DNA of 64,000 bases from Auanema rhodensis (lineage: Eukaryota > Nematoda > Chromadorea > Rhabditida > Rhabditidae): contig OZ059897.1 of the NCBI GenBank assembly GCA_964057225.1, forward strand, positions 11,594,001-11,658,000. The letters run 5' to 3'. Both the position numbers and the translations under genes were made by a program. The notes below the pieces were generated by a model. It did not search any database. It was given only the letters and a program-made list of their open reading frames with translations, and was not told where the DNA came from. Within the stretch, counting starts at the first letter, position 1. Every line of letters begins with the position of its first letter. Of this stretch, positions 23,486 through 37,522 are shown in pieces.

Positions 23486-24276
23486 ATTGAACCTTCGGTC
23501 AAACTGCTAAAAGTATATTTTTATATGGTGAAAATTAAAACTAAGTCGAATTTAACAATGAAAAGTAAATAAAAAACTGAATAAGTCTGTAATATCAAAA
23601 CAGAAAAAAAAGAAAAAATGTTAGTTATACCCGTAATCGCCCTAATCACGCCTATGTAAAATCCCTGAGATTAACGATGACATAATGATTTTGGATCTTC
23701 TAGTTTTGTGTTTAACATGATTGTATATATAAAATTATTTTATTTCAGAAGTATTCAAACTTCAAACTTATTCATAAATCTGTTTTATATTATCAACGTC
23801 TATATGACTCAATGTATTTTTTCAACAAATTATTACTCTACTCTCATAGAAAATCTCAGACATCGATTCGAAACAAAAAACAGAAATAAGATTCTGATCT
23901 TAGGAATCACCTTTCTTTTCTTAAAAAATTTCATATCTTATACAACATTTAAAAAAATTATGTAATATAATAAAAATTTTATTATATCAAACGTGTTACA
24001 TACCCAATCTCTAATCATCTAAAACTTCTGAAAGAGAAAATTTAATTTTTGAGATAAATATTATATATTTTAATGTAATCCCTAGTACTAACTACTGTAA
24101 TCCCCCACAAATTGTTGATCATGCGAGTAATCTGGCAATAGGATAATGTCTCATATAATATTCTACCAATGTATGTATATCAATTTTCCCTTCATTTCCA
24201 TATAACTGCATACATGTTTTAGAATTAAAATATTATTCTTTTCTTTTGTAAAGAAAAAAAGTTTAGGCTTAGACCA

Positions 24277-25037
24277 ATGTCAGGACCACGGACAATCGTT
24301 GTTGCTTTTCTAATTCTTCAATTATCGGTTAGTATTTGAACTTTAAAATAAAACAGATCCGAAAATAGAAAACACCTCAATATATGTTATGCTTTGCAGT
24401 CATTCGTCACTCCACAAGAAGTATCACAATCACCTATTCGAGGTAAAAGTTTTGAAATATTTAAAAGAAATACATACAATGTGCATGAATTATTGATATT
24501 ATTTAGATAATGATGGATTAGAAAAAATAGCTGATGGAGTTAATACAGCCTGTATGTTCAGAAAAACATTATTTATACAAATTACACAAGTTAGCTTACT
24601 TATTCATTTTTGATTTTTAAGGGAATGGCTTAAAATCTGGTTTTAACACAGCAGTTAATACAGCATCGGATGCTTTGAATCGTTTTGGAGTTAATACTAA
24701 AAATAATAATGAAGAAGTTATTAACAAAACAAACTTTTCCGCTAATGGTGCGTCAATACCCATCAATCAACCGGGAAATGTACAAATTTTTCCTCTAGGT
24801 TACTACATTTAATTGATTAGATTTATATGAAACATGTTGCAGATGATAACAAGAATCGCCTTGACAGGAATAATAGCATCGGAAACATGATTACTGTTAC
24901 TGATCATCCAATTTCTTCGAACACGACAGAAAAAGGTTATTTTATCAATTTATGAAATAATTAACTGATATGCTATAGGATTCTTTACCAAAATAATTGA
25001 TGGGATCAAGAAAATTTTCAACCGTAGTAATAAATAA
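24277..25037 (+). CDS. Small secreted helical protein
   Basis: Six exons encode about 135 residues. An N-terminal signal peptide (MSGPRTIVVAFLILQLSSF) is followed by a region rich in Asn, Ala and Thr with amphipathic-helix spacing (KIADGVNTAWNGLKSGFNTA, then VNTASDALNRFGVNTK). There are sequons at NKT and NTT and a basic tail (KGFFTKIIDGIKKIFNRSNK) that would form an amphipathic cationic helix. Splice junctions are clean in frame. I do not recognise the family. A membrane-active or antimicrobial peptide-like role is only a guess from the tail. It lies directly upstream of another small Lys/Ala-rich gene on the same strand. Confidence 0.65.
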
Positions 25038-25289
25038 AAATAATAATCATAACTCTTGTTTAAATTGTTCATTTCATCCTTTTTTTTCATGTATTGAGCG
25101 TTCACCTTGTGTTTTTTATTTGAAATATTTGAAGTAAAATGTCATTGTATATATTTCTTTTTTTCTTTCTCGTTAATAACAACAAAGAATAAGAGGTGTA
25201 ATTCTTGTTTGGCGAAGTCAACTGTGTGACCCACCTGTTTCTAGTGATTCAACATCACAGTCCCCACCCCAGGAACAATCATTCCAACT

Positions 25290-25730
25290 ATGGCTGACGA
25301 TATCAAAAAGGCTGGTAAACAAATAGGTTTCTTATATTTTTAATATATTTTTTTAATATTAATATGCTTTTTTACATATTTATTATTCAGCTAAAGAAGT
25401 CGAAACTGCTGTTGACAAGGGCATTAGTTCGGTCAAAACTGGAGCTTCCAAAACTGGTCATAAAATTTTAAAATTAAAATATTATTCATATAAATTGTAA
25501 TTTCAGCTGATGCTGGAGCAAATGTTCTAGGAAAAGGTATTTTACTTCACATAATACGTAGAATATACTATTTTTCTAGGAGCTGATGCTTTAAATAATG
25601 GAAAGAAGAAGTTACAAAAATCCAGTGGAAATAAGGGTAATGAGCATATGTTTTGCAATTTAATATCAATTTTCATATTCCAGGCATTAAAGGCAAATTC
25701 GAAAATTTGTTGAAGAAATTTAAAAAATAG
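25290..25730 (+). CDS. Small Lys/Ala-rich helical protein
   Basis: Five very short exons (starting 25290, ending with TAG at 25728-25730) join to about 74 residues: MADDIKKAAKEVETAVDKG..., then SSVKTGASKTADAGANVLG, then ADALNNGKKKLQKSSGNK and a basic end GKFENLLKKFKK. There is no signal peptide. The Ala/Lys/Gly/Thr-rich, Cys-free, strongly helical composition resembles LEA-like or apolipophorin-like stress proteins, but no family is certain. CAG acceptors sit close upstream of the ATG. It converges on the chitinase gene with a 188-bp gap. Confidence 0.6.
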
Positions 25731-25918
25731 TAAATCTCTATTACAAATGTCTATACATAGTGATAATATTACTTATACATATACATATATATATATATAT
25801 ATATTCATGTACATTTTATTTAAAAAATAAACATATCCCTATTGAAAAAAATATTGAATTACAACTAATAAATAAAATATATTATAATATAATTAAGATA
25901 GAAAATAAAATAATAGTT

Positions 25919-28476
<2,558 letters not shown>

Positions 28477-30111
28477 GTTGAGTACAAGACAGTATATCGA
28501 TCGTGCAGAGTTATATAGTTATCCGATTAAAATAGATAAGGAAAAAATGTTTGACCAATATCTTTATTCAAGCCACTGTTTGTGGAAGCAGTTAGAAATC
28601 ATGAACTATTCAGCAACACTTGGTAGAACGAGGAACTAAAAATAAAGTTTGAATTAGTACCTTAATAGTATTCGATGATTAAAAAATAAATGATTAAATG
28701 AATCATTTATTATATTCAAACACGTGAGGATATGAGCAATTTTAGAGAAGTGGATACCTCAACGAGATAAAAAATCAAAAGTGAAAGCAATAAGTCTTCC
28801 CCTTCACCTTTCTTCAAACCGTATTTGTTCTCTTCACCTTGTTGTATTTTCGTATTATCTGTTGCTCTCTCTTTCTATCCACTTATACTATTCCTAATGG
28901 TCAAACAATTAGCAAAACGAATTCAAAATAAATGTTTATCCACGAGGAAATGGTTGTGAGAAGTTGGTTAAACCTCCATCAGATACAGAAATGTTTGTTT
29001 ACCTTATAAACATGGCTCCTTTAATTCAATTTTATTTATGTATATGTCATTGATGAGAATACTTTTATATTTCAGTTGACTCATGAATCCTTTTCTATCT
29101 ACATATGAATTACGTTTTCTTCGAAGTTCTGCTTATTGACTGTTCTGACACAACTTATGAAAAACAAATTCTTTCCAGGGGTTAGCTTATTCAAAATTTT
29201 TCAGTTTTTGGCTTCTTTGAAAGCTAAACTCAGCTAATCAAAAATATGAAAAGAAAGTTAAACGTAGAATTTTATGAAAAATAATAAAAAATATTTGGAT
29301 GGAGAAACAGTTCTAAACATTCTTAGGAATTTTGATCAGCTAGTTTCATTCTAGTACGTTATTATCATTGAATCGAATTATTTATTACTAGAGAGAAACT
29401 ATAAATATTTAATTATAGGTTAAAAATCCAGAGAAAAAAGTTCATTTCGTATTCAGATTCAGAATTGCTAATAGAAATATTTTATTTTCTTCAAGGATTT
29501 GAAGGAATTAATAACTGGAAATTCAAAATATATATTTATATATGTATATTATACGTAAACGTTGATTTGTGTAAATAGATATACATGTACATAGTTTGTA
29601 CTAAACCAGTATATTTACTAAGTTATAATCGATGTTCTTGAAATATGTTATTGGAAAAACGTTGCAAACAACTAATATCTTTTAAATAATTTGAATGCAT
29701 ACTTCATAATAATCTTAGTCTATTCTCGAAAATATTTAATTTTAATAAAACGGTATACACATAGGTAATAAACTTTTACTTAAGTCTTTGGCATCGTACA
29801 CAATCCTTACAAGGAAGTTATACAAAAAGATTATATTCGGTATAAAGGAATCTTTGGAAAAACAAGCTTATCAACAGCGTCTATGTTATGCAAGTGAATT
29901 GAGAAACATGTAAAATAGAGGAATGCAGAAATATTATGTAATTTGTTAGATACCTTCAAAGCAGAAAACTGAAAAAGAGTCAATGAAATTAGCTGCACTA
30001 ACGGAAAAATGAGCACAGATGTATTAGAAATCTAAAAAATGACTAGTAGCTATACTTAAATGACTAAACCTCATGAAAGAACATTAATATTATGGAAAAG
30101 GAGAACTGAAT
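28477..30111. other. Gene-free interval
   Basis: 1.6 kb of AT-rich DNA between the chitinase start and the 3' end of the TBC-domain gene. No exon, RNA gene or repeat can be supported. It probably holds the chitinase promoter on its left side. Confidence 0.45.
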
Positions 30112-33100
30112 TTATACGATTGTATCTTCGCCTACGGTTATATAAGTGACATTATTAGCCCCTTGTACCACTCGGGCTCCGTGTATTGATGAGTCATGCT
30201 GAAAATCGTTCTATTTATATCAAAAATGAAAGCAAAACCAACAGATTCCAGGGGTTCTGGAGAATAATCATCATCTGCACGAACAATTGTTACATCTCGT
30301 CCAGAATGCTCATCCCGAATAGAAGCGGTTCTTCCACCCAGTTGTCGATCAAAACTATGTTTTGATGGCCTGAAATATGTTCATTAAACTTTCAGCCAAA
30401 CAAGCCTTAAAAGCCAAAAAAATATTGAAGCATTACTCCCGGATAAAGCATAGGTGAAAAATAAAACAAATAAAGACCAACTACGCAACTAAGGATTGAA
30501 AACAAAATGAAAACACATGCTTACCCATTTAAACCCTTACTAGTTGGTACATATGCTCGAGCATGATGAAGATCTGTTGGAGGAGTAGTGTTTCGGGAAA
30601 GCTTTCTGGAAGGTATCTGGAAAGATCACCGTAAACATGAATACAAAATGCTTGTACTTACTTCAAAAGGAATGGGCTTCTGAAAGGGAACTTCTTTTTG
30701 CTCATGATAAGCCGAAGAATTATGTCCTAAACTTCTAAAACTGCTAGTTGCACCTCGAGCGGGGTCTCTGGGAATTCTGGAAATTACCTTCGTAATATAT
30801 TTTAGTTATTATATTTCTACAAACCCTGGCTGAGGAGTTTTGGAGCCAACCGGAGGCTTGGGCTTTTTCTTCCGAGAATATGGGGATCTACTGCTTGCTG
30901 AAAATAAATTATGAGACTTTTTGTATTAATTTTATTCCACATTCAAAGGAGAAATGTAATTTAATTTAGCACTCTTGAGGAGAATGCGTTTTCAATCTGC
31001 GTTCATGCAATGAACTTTTTTTGCTAATAATAAAGTGATATCCCAAAACATACCATGAGCCACACTGTGTCTAGACTGTATTTCGGATATTTCTTCTCTA
31101 ATAGAGCATAAAGGCTTCATTAGTATGGGACCCAAATGCTTAGTTGGTCTCTCAGGTAGATCAGTCTCCCTCGGTGGAGGAGGAATATGTAATTTATCGC
31201 TCTGAAATTCGTGACAGTGAGATAAAATAAACTCAGAAGACTGACTTTAAGTTTGGTCAGCGTTTCATTCAAAGATAAAATAACGGCATCATCTGAGAAC
31301 ATGAAGTTTTCCGCAATTCTAATTTGAATAAATTCCATAAAAGTATCTATTTGTAAAGTTTTAATCATCCCTAGAATATATATATATTTTTAAAATATCA
31401 GATCAAGTACGCTTACTTTCATGCATTTTCATGATATTTAGAGCCATAGCTATAAGTATGCTTTCACCTTCCAATAGATATACATCCCAAACTCTGAACC
31501 AGACATGCCTCAAAAAAAAGGAAAAAAGATTATCACCTCAAAGCAAGAGCAAATGGAATACGATCTAAAAAACATCCAAACCACCATTTCGTTAAATATA
31601 TGTACGGAATATCTTGTTTTTCCTGACAAAGCATTGAAAATGAATATTTTATGAACGAAAGAATTACCAAATGTTTATAGATTCGAGGCTTGTACTTTTT
31701 CAGTACTTTCTTGAAGTGAGCTTCAAACCGAGTTAACTTAGGAAAACCAGGTACAAAAAACCCTGCAAATTAAGAGAAAATGATCCATGTTAAAAAGTTT
31801 ATAATATTACCGTGCATCAAATGTTTTTCATTCACCATTAACGAGTGAAGACACCAAAAAGTATCTTCTTCATCTAAATACATCAGGAAAAGAGCAGCTA
31901 ATTGACTCATGCCTGCAAATTTTTTTAATAAATCTCGAGTCCCATAGAATAAAAACCTTGGCAATATCCAACTTCTGTATTATACATGGAATAAGCAGCT
32001 AAAACATTTAAAAGAGATTGTTGCCTGAATAGAATTAGTATCAGAAATTAAATTATGGAAAGGATAAGTTACTTCACACTATAGCGACGTCGGAAAGCCT
32101 CATGGTCTCTATATGTTCTGTTTATATCCAAATCAATTTGTTTAATATCTTTGCTAACCAATCTAGCACGAAGTAACAAATTCTGAAATTCAACTTTTCC
32201 GAAAAATAAAGTAATTATACATACTGCATATGCATCTTTGTTTTCATTCTTCATTTTGTGGATGCCGAGAAGACGTGGCCATATCTAGATTGAGAAATCA
32301 TAAAAATGAACTAATAAAAACGAAACTACTTTTGTTCTATACTCAGGCGGTATACCCTTCCAAGTTCGTTCTGTTAATTTTTTGGGGATGGTTCCGTTTT
32401 GTAATGCCTTGAATAAAGTCGAAAATAAAAATATTCAACAAAGAACAATGAAACCTCTTCCATTATTCTCCACTTCTTGACTCTTCGCATCTTTTGTTCA
32501 AGTTGTCGCTTTCGTAATCTTTCAGCATCACTAAGCTCGCTTTCATTTTTACTTCAAAAAAAAATTGAAATTTTGGACTATGAATAAAACACTCACTGTA
32601 AAAAGCCAAACCTATCCATTTTTTTATAAAGATCAGAATTTGGATTCTCCCAGTCATCAATATTGGTACCATCAGGACCCTGAAAACACTCATGCATGTT
32701 TAATAATCATAAAGCTTTAGTCTGTTCACCTCTAAATATTTCTTAATGATGGCTTCCCTCTCCTGAATTTCGACAAATTGAGGATCATCTGCTTCTTCCT
32801 CACTGGTATATTGGTTATCATCATCTAAAATTGCAACATAAAGAAGAGTTTTATGAAGAGAGTATATGAACCTATATCATCTTTATTCCCATTTTCCTTA
32901 CCGTCCATTATTAACCGCGGAATACTTTTACAACTTCTACTTAGTTTACCCGCGGCTTTTAACGGATCACTCAACGTGCTTTGCAACTGTTCTTTCATTC
33001 GAAGACTTGCATGCCTTATAAGAGGGCTCAGTTCATTACTGAGAAGAACATTTGATGTCTCTTTGGCTTTTTCTAAGCCACGTCGGAAAGATGATGTACG

Positions 33101-33190
33101 TGAAATAGATGGGGAAGATCCAACAACTTCTTCAACAACTATTTGCCGTCTTCTTATGACAGGACTACATTTGTCAGAATCGTCGGCCAT
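30112..33190 (-). CDS. USP6NL/RN-tre-like TBC-domain Rab GTPase-activating protein
   Basis: A multi-exon gene starting [21 protein letters not shown] Ser-rich, probably disordered N-terminus of about 110 residues is followed by the acidic EEEADDPQF region and then a TBC domain close to vertebrate USP6NL. It has both catalytic fingers: the Arg finger in [12 protein letters not shown] and the Gln finger in [19 protein letters not shown]. Other matches are [29 protein letters not shown] and [20 protein letters not shown]. Rab5-family GTP hydrolysis in endocytic traffic is expected from the family. The C-terminal third is Ser/Pro/Arg-rich ([20 protein letters not shown]) and ends VGEDTIV, a class I PDZ-ligand pattern. 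Exon joins in the C-terminal part are good but not all were checked. Confidence 0.88.
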
Positions 33191-33895
33191 TGAGATATCA
33201 CAAGGCCTATCACAGAAGAAGTTAGAAAGGAAAACTCAAAAAGATGGAAAAGTGAAAACAACACGACTGAGATAGAGCAGAATATAGATCAATTCAAATT
33301 CGCTAACTCATGGATTCATCGTGAGAAATATAGTTGCGACACGGAATGAATAGAAAAACTATAGAGCGACCACATAGATGAAGTAAATAAGTAGGAATGA
33401 AATATAGAAAATTTGGCAAAGAAAGATAAGCTGCATGCCATACGATGAATAATTCGGGTAGTCTATGGCCAACTTGGGTCATGCCCCTCTTAGATCAAGA
33501 TGACATTTATTAGACATAGAAGGATATATTAGGATTACCACATGATTGAACGAAAAAAAACTATCAATGAACTTCTGCAAGTGCATGAAGACGTTATAAT
33601 TAAAAAATATGAAAACGGAAGATGTATTTTTCATCACTATATTTGATATAAGCTGTCACACGAAGCCTAATCCTAGTTTCCGAGACAAAATATAGAAGAT
33701 CACCATGGACACAGCTTCGTAAGAAGGATTTGTGGCCAGTAAAATGTTTAAAAGAAAGAAATTAAAAGAAAGAAAGAAAGAAAGTGGTTTAACAAAATAA
33801 ACTTTTCAAACTTTGAGGTGTTATGAATTTCTGAAGAAAAAAAACACTAGTTGGATATTAGAAAAAAAAATATTTAATGAAGGAAAGAAGCATGT

Positions 33896-34707
33896 TCACA
33901 CGGGGGGGATTAAACGAAGAAAATCGAATTTTCTTATTATGACCCGCCTCTCTTTAAAAGAAAATGAGAAATATTGAATGAAAGCTCCACCTGCAGTTCC
34001 GGGCTGATAAATATCCGCCTGAGAATCACTTCCGTCGTCTAATATATCAGTTTCTTTATAATCATATTCCTCGGGGACATTAAAGTAATTTTGCTTATCA
34101 GTGTCATACAGTTCTCTTAAACAAGCATAATTTTCATAAATTTCTATTCTTCGCGGTTCTAATAATCTTACCTGTTAGTGCAAGAATAGGAAACTGAAGA
34201 AATGTCATCATCCCTATTTCTTAGTCCATTCTAAACATCTAAATATATCATGTTTATTTGCAATGAATACCTGATAGTCCTGTGACGTGTAATTTTGGTT
34301 ATTTGCAGGGAGTTCAACTCTAAAACAAGATATATTATTCAAATATACTAACTAAAGATAAATTAAATTTACCTAGGTCTTCGATCAAGTACGCTTGATG
34401 ATATAGAACGCGATTGATTTTGGTGAACCTGTAAATTACATGAGTAATATTCCCTTTATAAATAATACGAACAGCTATGTTATCATGATTACTCCCATAC
34501 TGAATATCAGAGAATGGTACATGCACGCGTTGCCGATCGTTTATCGTTCGATCGTCATTGGGAGGATGCACTTTGATGTGACCAGCACGCCTTGAAAAAA
34601 AAAACTTAATTTTATTTTTCCAACATTCTTATTTACTCTCGCGAATTCGCAGTGGAATCATCATTATGCCACTGGACAGACACGAGCCTCGCAGTGCTAT
34701 TATCCAT
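33896..34707 (-). CDS. Orphan hydrophilic protein
   Basis: Exons starting at the ATG at 34707 join in frame to roughly 200 residues: MDNSTARLVSVQWHNDDSTA, then GHIKVHPPNDDRTINDRQRV, FSDIQYGSNHDNIAVRIIYK, and an acidic Tyr-rich stretch (IYENYACLRELYDTDKQNYF, then VPEEYDYKETDILDDGSDSQ). The last exon boundary is ambiguous: GTGGAG...AAAG can be spliced out or read through in the same frame. No signal peptide, membrane segment or known domain is seen. It lies 700 bp upstream of the TBC gene on the same strand; it could be a separate gene or, less likely, 5' exons of an alternative transcript of that gene. Confidence 0.5.
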
Positions 34708-35551
34708 TCCAACTTATCCGGACATAGATGTTCTGAAAAGTTTGATTAATTTGATAATTCATAAGAATAGCATAGTGGTGGGCAAATTCAGAAAATGTTA
34801 TCTAATGGTTGATATACATGAAATGGGAACATATATTTGAAACCAACAGGAAGAATGAAAGATTTTAATGAAAAAAATAAGATATGTTGGAATTAAATAG
34901 AAATAACGATTATATGGGTGTATCAGCTTAGAGGAGAGGCGAAGGATAAAAAGCGAGAAAATATGAAGTAGCAATTTAATCAAATAAGGAATCAGTTTTA
35001 GTTTTTTTTAAAAAATGTTACAGTAAAAATATTAATAATTACAATTATAAAAAAGAAATAAGAAATATAATCAACCAAATAACAAAAAAATTACTGAAAT
35101 ATTAGAAATAGTTGCAAATTGATAACTACAATATTGGGTGATGACGATAGGACGTTGGTCACAAAGTCAAAAATCGGAAAAACAAACACTCACAGAGAAA
35201 ACATTGCACGACGTAAGAAAATATATGCATGTTATCGTGAACTCACAGAAAAGAAGTAAGTGAAAACGAAACGTAAAGTTATAAAAGTTCAAATACGTGA
35301 TTGGAGAAACAACCAAGATCCTGAATTAAATATTCGTTTAAAAAAGATTTATGCACATCAACTAACAACGTATTCACCCTGCTCACCGACAACGGTTGGA
35401 ACAAGAAAAAACAACTAAACAACATCAGAAAAACAAAAAAAAAACTATATTAACAAACTAGATCACACACTATCACTTATTTATTGATAAACTCTGTTCT
35501 AAACGTTTAGTAAGGTTTTCTAATTTCTCTGAAAGAGGCTTTTTCTGTTCC
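34708..35551. other. Gene-free interval
   Basis: AT-rich DNA between the orphan gene and the 3' end of COX10. No coding pattern or RNA gene is recognised. Confidence 0.4.
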
Positions 35552-37244
35552 TCATTTCTTCCAGTATTGCTTATAACCATAAGGATCATTAACAAAGGCA
35601 GGTACAACAAACTGTAAAATATAAAATAAATTAAGAAGAACTTTTGAATAACCTGAAGAAGAAAAGTCGTCTAGAATTTTGAGCATCTGGGGTTTTGTAG
35701 AACTTGTACGATAAATAACAGAGATAAGCATTAAGCGGTATCGAATCTGAATTTATTGAATCTGAATGACAAAAGAAAAAATCTTACCAAGAGCAAAAGT
35801 AATGGTTGTTAAATCAGTTAAGGGCGCTGCGATAGAGCATAATCCCACAAGAGCAAGTGAGTGTCTTAATGAAGTTACTCGACACAGTTTTTCGTCTGTT
35901 ACGCACATAACACGGTAGCCAGCCTAGAAATGCTTTCGATAAAAATAATATTGAGTTAAAAGAAATTGGATTTAACTTATAAAGTATAATAAGAGCTGAA
36001 ATATAATGATATATTTGATAAGTAAACGAAAGTGTAAATGATGAAAACAAATCATTTTAAAACAAAAGAAGTTACAATTTAAAGAAAAACATGTGCATAT
36101 ACAAAAATATATACATGTTGAAATATTTGATTCCGTTAAAACGGCTCACAGAATAACAAATTCAGTTATAAAATAGAGAATATGAATAAAAAATACTCAC
36201 TTTGCTGTAGTCTCCTCTTAAATTCCAACTTAATCCATTAAAATGAGGAAATTGCCAGGAGTAGAGAATTACAGCTAAACAAGCTGCAGCCCAATCCAGA
36301 GTACCAGCCGCCGCTGCATAACCCATCATGGGAGGAATAGCGCCCACCTGAAAGTTAAGAAATTTTTAAGAAGATGATTGCTTATTTCATACAACGGCAC
36401 CGGCCCATGTGCATCCAATGTGCATTCTTTTCGATGGAGTGTAGACACCAGCATATAAGAAAAGATTCAAAGCACCCAAGGCTGCAGTTAATGGGTTACA
36501 AAAATAATGCAAAATTCCGTATCCTGTAGCTGAGCAAACTCCAGCGAATGATAAAGCGTGCAAAGGAGAAAATCTAAATATACAGGGTTTTATATAGAAA
36601 GAAATACTTCAGAAATGAAACCTATGAACAACAAGAACGCGACTTTGGGTTCGCTTCATTTGGGCATCATAAGGAGCCTCCAGTAGCTGATTACAAGCAT
36701 TAGCTGCCGATGATAGCAAGGCAGTTCCAGCAGTACAAGCAGCTAACGAAGTCAACGATATCGAAGCAGGAGTCATATAACATCCAGCAACAGCTTAAAA
36801 AAATTAATCTAATATAATTGAAAAAAACGTCTAGCTACCAGTCGATGTAATAAGTAAAGTAAGTTTTGACTTTGACAATTGTAAATAAGCTGACATTAGA
36901 CCTTTTGGTTCCATTTTCGCCCATTCTTTCAAATGTGTATCACCAACTTAATAATAAACTGATGAAACAATAAATAGAAAACAAAATACCTATTAGATTT
37001 ACTTCCTTTTTTCTAGGTCTTTTCTTACTTAAATCGAGTAACGGAGGAGAAACCGATTGTTGAGTACCCGATAAGGGCATCTCATCTATGTGAGGTTTAG
37101 CCTATTAATAGTTAAATTAGGCCAACAATTATACTTTTTTAAAGTTACTTTAGGTAGTCCATTTCGAGAGAGAGAACTATGGATAGCTGCAGTACTAGTA
37201 GAAGGATAGACTAACGTTCTAAGAAGAATATTTCTCCCTAGCAT
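35552..37244 (-). CDS. cox-10: Protoheme IX farnesyltransferase (COX10)
   Basis: The ATG at 37244 opens a mitochondrial-type leader ([20 protein letters not shown]) without acidic residues. The UbiA prenyltransferase core follows. The first Asp-rich site is [20 protein letters not shown], which is the NxxxxxxxD active-site pattern of heme O synthases. Then come [45 protein letters not shown] and [20 protein letters not shown]. Several membrane spans are evident. The enzyme farnesylates heme B to heme O in the mitochondrial inner membrane, which is needed for cytochrome c oxidase. The C-terminus reads [12 protein letters not shown]. The gene is divergent from DCAF13 with a 278-bp gap. Confidence 0.94.
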
Positions 37245-37522
37245 TACGTCCCTGCTATGCTTATCTCTATATTTCTAAAGTTCAACACTTCTTTCCCAAC
37301 ATTTAGAGGATTTCACCTGCAAAATTAAAGAAATATTAAAAACTCTAAATTAACTAAAAAGACAAAGCATATGCAGCTGTATAAAAAAACAATATTGGTT
37401 TTGTTGCAAAGCAAATTACGTACAAAGTTTTCAATTGTACGTGATTTTTTTTAGAATAGAATTTTTTTGATAATTAAATTAAGTTATTGGATTATTTTTG
37501 TTATATTTGATATTTTTTGTAG
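37245..37522. promoter_or_regulatory. Shared divergent upstream region of COX10 and DCAF13
   Basis: Only 278 bp separate the two start codons, so both core promoters must lie here or overlap the 5' ends. A TTTTTTGTAG acceptor-like sequence directly precedes the DCAF13 ATG, suggesting trans-splicing. No specific factor sites are claimed. Confidence 0.5.
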
